From an uncultured Anaerosolibacter sp. (GTDB lineage: Bacteria; Bacillota_A; Clostridia; Peptostreptococcales; Thermotaleaceae), in NCBI GenBank assembly GCA_937948705.1, contig CALECF010000014.1:1-44614 (forward strand): a DNA stretch of 44,614 nt, written 5' to 3'. Within the stretch, counting starts at the first letter, position 1. Every line of letters starts with the position of its first letter. Below are positions 40,745 through 44,614 of this stretch, one piece after another. Position numbers and translations under genes: made by a program. The notes below the pieces were generated by a model. The model was not told the DNA's origin. It saw only the letters and a list, made by a program, of their open reading frames with translations, and did not search any database.

Positions 40745-41490
40745 TACTTCACCTCCCTAATGAGGGAAAGCTCATTCAATTCACTTTCATTGTATTTTGT
40801 CAGTAGATTGTAAATCACCACAGTCAATAAACCCTCACTAATGGCCAAAGGAACCTGGGTCACTGCAAAGATTCCAAGAAACTTTACCATTGATGCCATC
40901 ATTCCCACCTCACCTGGGAAAGCCAATCCCAGCTGTACAGAGGTAACAATGTATGTAGTCAAATTACCTAAAGCCGCAGCAATAAATACGCTGACACCCT
41001 TTGATGCCCCTGACTTATTTAAGGTCCTAAAGGCCAAATAAGAAATCACCGGCCCAGCGATACCCATGGAAAACACATTGGCACCCAAGGTTGAAAGCCC
41101 ACCATGGGCCAATAGAATTGCTTGGAAGAGTAATACGATCAGTGCTAAGATACTGGCAGCCCCTGGTCCGAAAAGGATGGCTCCCAAACCTACTCCTGTA
41201 GGATGAGAAGAACTTCCCGTCACAGAAGGTAACTTCATGGCTGACAGTACAAAGGCAAACGCACCGCATAGAGCCAATAGCATTTTTATATTTGGATTTT
41301 CATCCGTTATTTTCTTTATAGATTTTATCCCATACATGAGCACTGGCATCGACACAATAAACCATACGGCCGCCCACAGGGGTGGTAGAAAACCTTCCAT
41401 AATATGCATCGCAAAAACTTCCTTTGGTGCCGCCAAAATAATGAAAAAAGAGAATATAGCACTTAGTAAAACAGGCAATTTCTTTTTCAC
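40744..41490 (-). CDS. cbiM: Cobalt transporter substrate-binding component CbiM
   Basis: A 248-residue membrane protein with a cleavable signal peptide (Ala27-Met28) that exposes the mature N-terminus [10 protein letters not shown]. In CbiM the N-terminal Met and the His loop into the core and bind Co2+. Conserved [17 protein letters not shown] and [18 protein letters not shown] follow. It binds cobalt and forms the CbiMN module. It is the first gene of the operon, directly downstream of a cobalamin riboswitch and terminator. ATG 41490 follows AGGAGG-like sequence. Confidence 0.96.
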   Translation of the reverse strand: MKKKLPVLLSAIFSFFIILAAPKEVFAMHIMEGFLPPLWAAVWFIVSMPVLMYGIKSIKKITDENPNIKMLLALCGAFAFVLSAMKLPSVTGSSSHPTGVGLGAILFGPGAASILALIVLLFQAILLAHGGLSTLGANVFSMGIAGPVISYLAFRTLNKSGASKGVSVFIAAALGNLTTYIVTSVQLGLAFPGEVGMMASMVKFLGIFAVTQVPLAISEGLLTVVIYNLLTKYNESELNELSLIREVK

Positions 41491-41532
41491 TACACTTCCT
41501 CCTATTCTTCTAAAAAGTTTTCAAAAATAAAG

Positions 41533-41554
41533 GACCTAGCCTTAAGGCTAGGTC
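41533..41554 (-). terminator. Riboswitch-linked terminator before cbiM
   Basis: GACCTAGCCTT and AAGGCTAGGTC form a perfect 22-base palindrome. On the minus strand it is followed by CCTTTATTTTTG. Its place between the aptamer and cbiM fits the expression platform of a transcription-terminating cobalamin riboswitch. Confidence 0.88.
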
Positions 41555-41624
41555 TCTACATGTCAATTCTATGGGTAAGATAGACACATCGATACTCCTT
41601 CCCTCCGAAGGCCATGACGCAAAT

Positions 41625-41780
41625 ATAGGCAGGTTTCCTGGCTCGCGTTTTCTCCTACTTCCTCGTCTTCCCTGTTCCCAAGTGACACCATGAGGTTTCG
41701 TATTCGCTTACAGTAGCGGGGGCTGCATCGGTTTTCCACCGAACTTCCCTATTATCCTTTTAAAAGGCACCCATATCGTG
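41625..41780 (-). promoter_or_regulatory. Cobalamin (B12) riboswitch
   Basis: On the minus strand the leader contains GGGAA, GGTGxAAAxCCGATGC, then GCCCCCGCTACTGTAA and finally the B12 box GCCAGGAAACCTGCC (41643-41628). These are the conserved core elements of adenosylcobalamin riboswitches in the right order. High cobalamin is expected to favour the terminator at 41533-41554 and shut off cobalt import. Boundaries are approximate. Confidence 0.95.
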
Positions 41781-41805
41781 ATTCCTATTCAATTTTACAA
41801 TAATA

Positions 41806-41814
41806 ATTATAGCA
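41806..41814 (-). promoter_or_regulatory. Extended -10 promoter for the riboswitch operon
   Basis: TGCTATAAT on the minus strand (41814-41806) lies about 30 bases before the aptamer. The -35 is weak. Confidence 0.5.
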
Positions 41815-41914
41815 AATGTATGATCATTATGCTATAGACTTGCATATTTCATCATTTACGCTGCAAATTGCTATTGTTTTTCATGCTATTCATGATGTTT
41901 TTTTGATTTCCGTG

Positions 41915-42277
41915 TTAGAAAACCTCTATTAAATCGTAAAGTTTTTTTTCATTCTGCTTTGTAATCTGGGCCTTCTCTTCTGTATACTCCATCACTACAT
42001 AGGTTTCCAAATCAGCATTTACAATTTTTCTGATCATCATTAAATTGATGATGAAGGATTGATGGGATCGAAAAAAGTGGCGGTTATCCAATTTTTTCTC
42101 AACGTTATTCAAACTATCATGAATACTATAAATACCATCCATAGTATGGAGGTCTGTTTTTCTCCCATTTTTCACAAACATAATAATACTTTTTTTAGGA
42201 ATAAACACCCTTTCATTTCCATGTTTTACACATATCTTTCCATGAACAAGTATTTTAGATTTATTCTCTTCCAACAC
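41915..42277 (-). CDS. LytTR-only DNA-binding protein
   Basis: A 120-residue protein made almost wholly of a LytTR domain (about residues 25-118). It reads IMFVKNGRKTDLHTMDGIYSIHDSLNNVEKKLDNRHFFRSHQSFIIN, recognised by the FFRSHQSFIIN motif near residues 74-84. There is no receiver or membrane domain, so it is not a classic two-component regulator. The start is probably GTG 42277, six bases after AGGGG; TTG 42283 or 42274 are alternatives. Its target is unknown. Neighbours are the cobalt operon and pgcA, with no obvious functional link. Confidence 0.87.
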   Translation of the reverse strand: MLEENKSKILVHGKICVKHGNERVFIPKKSIIMFVKNGRKTDLHTMDGIYSIHDSLNNVEKKLDNRHFFRSHQSFIINLMMIRKIVNADLETYVVMEYTEEKAQITKQNEKKLYDLIEVF

Positions 42278-42372
42278 CGTCAACCCCTATATCTTTATAA
42301 TATATCAAACGACCTACTATATCTATTATACTACAGATTCTGTCCTCCAGTTTCAAGTATCCAAATGTAAAA

Positions 42373-42394
42373 GGCTGGACAGAATTGTCCAGCC
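42373..42394 (-). terminator. Terminator of phosphoglucomutase gene
   Basis: GGCTGGACA (42373-42381) pairs with TGTCCAGCC (42386-42394) around GAAT; TTTTACATTT follows on the minus strand. Confidence 0.85.
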
Positions 42395-42463
42395 CTATAT
42401 TCATCATAGCACTTCATTTATGCTCCATAATTTTCAACACGGACTAGGGGTTCTATGTCTATG

Positions 42464-44188
42464 TTATTCTACATTGTTGAGCAACTCCATAATTGTTTTT
42501 TCAAAAATTGTTATTTTTTCTTGTGCTTCTCCTCTCGTCATCCCTTTGGTATAAATATAAATTTTGATTTTCGGCTCTGTGCCCGATGGACGTACTGCAT
42601 ACCAGGACCCATCTTTAAATAAATACTTAAGCACATCTGAAGCAGGGATCTCAGCAGACATCTCCTTCTGCTCTGCTACATTAAAACTGACACCCCTTTC
42701 ATAATCAATATATTGTATTAAGTCACTGGCTCCGATCATCAAAGGATAACATTTTCGATATTCTTGCATCATACGACCAATCCGCTGCTGTCCCGCTATG
42801 CCTTCTAGGGTCAATGAGATCAGCTTTTCCATATAGTAACCATGGGTACGGTAAATCTCTTCCAGAACATCCAATAAACTTTTTCCTTGGGAAGAATAAT
42901 AGGCAGCAGCTTCACAGAGTAGCATAGAGGCGATTACACCATCCTTGTCTCTGACAAATGTCCCTGCCACATAGCCAATACTCTCTTCATAACCAAAAAG
43001 GAAAGGACGTACACAGGTTTTCTCCATCTCATTGACTTTCCCACAAATATTCTTAAAGCCAGTTAGGGTCTCAAAAGTCTCCACACCATAGGCTTCTGCT
43101 ATGGCTTTCCCTAAATCACCTGTGACAATGGATTTTACAATATATCCGTCTCCTGTAAGCTGCCCCTTTTCCTTCAAAGAGGAAAGGATATATTCAATCA
43201 GCACAGCCCCTGTCTGGTTACCGTTTAGGGCAATATACTCTCCATTCTTACCTTTCACCATGCATGCCACACGGTCGCAATCTGGATCCGTGGCGAAAAT
43301 CATCTCCGCATCTACAGATTTACCCAACTTCTCTCCGTAGGCAAAGGCCTTTATATCCTCCGGATTTGGATAACCCACGGTTGAAAAATCAGGGTCAGGA
43401 TGTTCTTGCTCCGGTACTACCCATAGGTTTTTAAATCCTCTTTCCTCCAGCACCCTTCTTACAGGGATGTTTCCCGTGCCGTTCAAAGGCGTATATACCA
43501 GTTTGATTTCTTTATTGATATCCTCTCTTAGGGACAAACCCTTGACCTTTTCAATATACTCGTCATCCATGTCCTGTCCGATGATATTCAATAACCCTTG
43601 TGTTAGTGCCACCTGTTCATCCATCACCTTAATTTCAGAAAAATTTTTTATAGTTTCTATGTTTGCTTCCACCGCCTCCGCAATATCCGACAGGATTTGA
43701 GCCCCTTCCTCCCAATAGACCTTATATCCATTGTATTCCCTTGGGTTGTGGCTGGCTGTCACAACAATACCTGAAGCTGCCTGTAAACGTCTTACTGCAT
43801 AGGATAGTTCCGGGGTAGGTCTGATATCCTCGAATAAGTAGGATTTGATACCATTCCCAGCCAGCACCAAGGCTGCCTCCTTTGCAAATTCCCTGGAAAA
43901 ATGCCGAACATCATAGGCAATGGCCACACCCCTATTCATATAGGCCTGGCCTTTCGCAACAATAAAGTCTGCCAATCCTTGGGTTGTCTGACGGATAATG
44001 TATTTGTTCATGCGGTTGGTCCCAGCTCCAATTTTCCCTCGAAGGCCAGCTGTACCAAACTCTAAATTTCTATAAAATCGATCTTTGATTTCCTCTTCAT
44101 TCCCTTTTATAGACATTAATTCTGCTCTTGTTTCTTCATCAAAATATTCATTGTTTAACCACTCTGTATATCGCTCTTTATAATCCAT
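42464..44188 (-). CDS. pgcA: Alpha-phosphoglucomutase/phosphomannomutase, PgcA type
   Basis: A 574-residue alpha-D-phosphohexomutase that interconverts glucose 1- and 6-phosphate (and possibly mannose phosphates). Motifs: FGTAGLRG (about residues 44-51), the phosphoserine loop TASHNP with Ser146, metal loop DPDCDR (301-306), sugar loop GYEESIGY, and phosphate loop RPSGTEPK. Length matches Bacillus PgcA, which feeds UDP-glucose synthesis and hence the UgtP glycolipid pathway; a UgtP-like gene is at 17663 in this window. ATG 44188 follows AAGGAG. It is a single-gene unit. Confidence 0.93.
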   Translation of the reverse strand: MDYKERYTEWLNNEYFDEETRAELMSIKGNEEEIKDRFYRNLEFGTAGLRGKIGAGTNRMNKYIIRQTTQGLADFIVAKGQAYMNRGVAIAYDVRHFSREFAKEAALVLAGNGIKSYLFEDIRPTPELSYAVRRLQAASGIVVTASHNPREYNGYKVYWEEGAQILSDIAEAVEANIETIKNFSEIKVMDEQVALTQGLLNIIGQDMDDEYIEKVKGLSLREDINKEIKLVYTPLNGTGNIPVRRVLEERGFKNLWVVPEQEHPDPDFSTVGYPNPEDIKAFAYGEKLGKSVDAEMIFATDPDCDRVACMVKGKNGEYIALNGNQTGAVLIEYILSSLKEKGQLTGDGYIVKSIVTGDLGKAIAEAYGVETFETLTGFKNICGKVNEMEKTCVRPFLFGYEESIGYVAGTFVRDKDGVIASMLLCEAAAYYSSQGKSLLDVLEEIYRTHGYYMEKLISLTLEGIAGQQRIGRMMQEYRKCYPLMIGASDLIQYIDYERGVSFNVAEQKEMSAEIPASDVLKYLFKDGSWYAVRPSGTEPKIKIYIYTKGMTRGEAQEKITIFEKTIMELLNNVE

Positions 44189-44477
44189 ATCTTCGCACTC
44201 CTTGTGTGTTTTATTTGTTCAAGCATTTTGAAATCTTTCTATTCATAATGATTACGTTAAAAGTTAGACATTAGATGTCAAAAAACCTCTAAAAAGCTCC
44301 AATTTTTTCCGCCTAAGCTCTATCCCCATCCTTCCCTTCTTCCTCTTTGAAAATACCCATTTTTAATGTAATTATTCACGTATCCATAGGTAAATAGAAT
44401 TCCTTAAAACGTACGATGTTTTTCTGCTAGTAGCTTTCTAATTGCCTTTTTCCTATAAATTTTATTTAGGTAATATA

Positions 44478-44500
44478 AAAAGAGCGTCTCCGACGCGTTA
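44478..44500 (-). terminator. Terminator for a leftward transcript
   Basis: GCGTC (44484-44488) and GACGC (44492-44496) form a short GC stem with a TCC loop, followed on the minus strand by TCTTTTTA. The right-hand side would be a leftward gene outside the window, or it may be bidirectional. Confidence 0.5.
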
Positions 44501-44548
44501 AAAAAATCCTATCGAAAACCCACTTCTTAACAACGCCTTTTAATTATC

Positions 44549-44577
44549 TTGATATGTCTACATTTTTCTGGTATAAA
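44549..44577 (+). promoter_or_regulatory. Sigma-A promoter reading out of the window
   Basis: TTGATA (44549-44554), a 17-base spacer, then TATAAA (44572-44577). Ideal spacing and good boxes; it would start transcripts near 44584. Confidence 0.6.
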
Positions 44578-44594
44578 ATATCTTGGTGATACTT

Positions 44595-44614
44595 ATGGGC
44601 AATAAATCATTTAA
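44595..44614 (+). CDS. Possible start of a rightward gene (truncated by window)
   Basis: ATG at 44595 with GGTGAT four bases upstream opens a frame (Met-Gly-Asn-Lys-Ser-Phe) that stays open to the edge. The promoter just before it would give a leader of only ~10 bases. Too short to identify; the true start may lie beyond the window. Confidence 0.25.

Larger units (their letters stand above)
44189..44614. other. Spacer at right edge
   Basis: A 426-base AT-rich stretch upstream of pgcA. I see no gene in 44189-44470. It then holds a small terminator hairpin (44484-44496) facing left and a rightward promoter (44549-44577). No repeat or RNA gene is recognisable otherwise. Confidence 0.5.

Noticed and set aside
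1..44614. CRISPR arrays, transposases, phage genes or other mobile elements
   Set aside because: I looked for regularly spaced repeats, transposase motifs and terminal repeats and found none; gene content and codon style look even across the window.

Overview
The window looks like a chromosomal segment of a low-GC, endospore-forming, anaerobic member of the Clostridia. The Alkaliphilus/Natronincola/Clostridium relatives are my best guess, inferred from family memory and not from a search. Supporting signs are AT-rich spacers, strong GGAGG-type ribosome sites with many TTG and GTG starts, sporulation-linked genes (two Spo0E-like micro-genes and a YtvI homologue), an [FeFe]-hydrogenase-like protein, a B12-riboswitch-controlled cobalt importer and a FabI/SEDS/PBP cell-envelope set. 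I see no phage, transposase, plasmid or CRISPR material, so this is mostly ordinary core and regulatory gene space.

Layout. 1-4700: the 5' part of an rtcB gene, a small coiled protein, a proline-rich protein, a GNAT acetyltransferase, and an EAL-HDOD protein bracketed by two Spo0E-like micro-genes (54 and 51 codons) on the opposite strand. 4800-7340: tRNA-Ala(GGC) with its own promoter and terminator, an RluA-type pseudouridine synthase, a NUDIX hydrolase and NAD kinase. 7376-11545: a glutamate/dicarboxylate symporter next to a GlnK/GlnL-like two-component system that shares an operon with an unknown 186-residue protein; a GlnL-like direct repeat lies in the symporter's promoter region. 11750-15200: a zinc-ribbon protein, an O-antigen-ligase-like membrane protein translationally coupled to an unknown protein, a second NUDIX protein and a HAD bisphosphatase. 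15225-17506: a CitA/DcuS-type kinase with its regulator. 17660-22840: a UgtP-like glycosyltransferase, FabI, and an FHA-SEDS-PBP envelope cassette. 22970-28490: a DsbA-fold protein, oligoendopeptidase F with an unusual hairpin in its start region, a DRTGG protein plus a variant [FeFe]-hydrogenase-like protein, and glutamate racemase. 28550-36150: small membrane proteins (CmpB-like, YitT), two tandem UspA proteins, a YtvI-like permease, a long divergent glutamine-synthetase-family protein and two unknown proteins. 36270-38670: an orphan amino-acid-binding lipoprotein diverging from an MscS channel. 38830-41800: cbiMNQO under a cobalamin riboswitch with a terminator. 41915-44614: a LytTR-only regulator, a phosphoglucomutase, and a promoter that probably drives a gene leaving the window.

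Themes. Nitrogen and glutamate handling recurs (glutamate symporter with GlnKL-like control, glutamine synthetase relative, glutamate racemase, amino-acid-binding protein, peptidase). So does envelope building (SEDS/PBP/FHA, UgtP-like enzyme, PgcA-like mutase, FabI, MurI, O-antigen-ligase-like protein). The observations most worth following are the hydrogenase-like protein that keeps all four H-cluster cysteines but has lost the relay cysteine and both signature methionines, the candidate GlnL operator with an unknown third operon member, the hairpin-spaced start of pepF, and a glutamine-synthetase relative in which a metal-ligand glutamate appears to be lysine.
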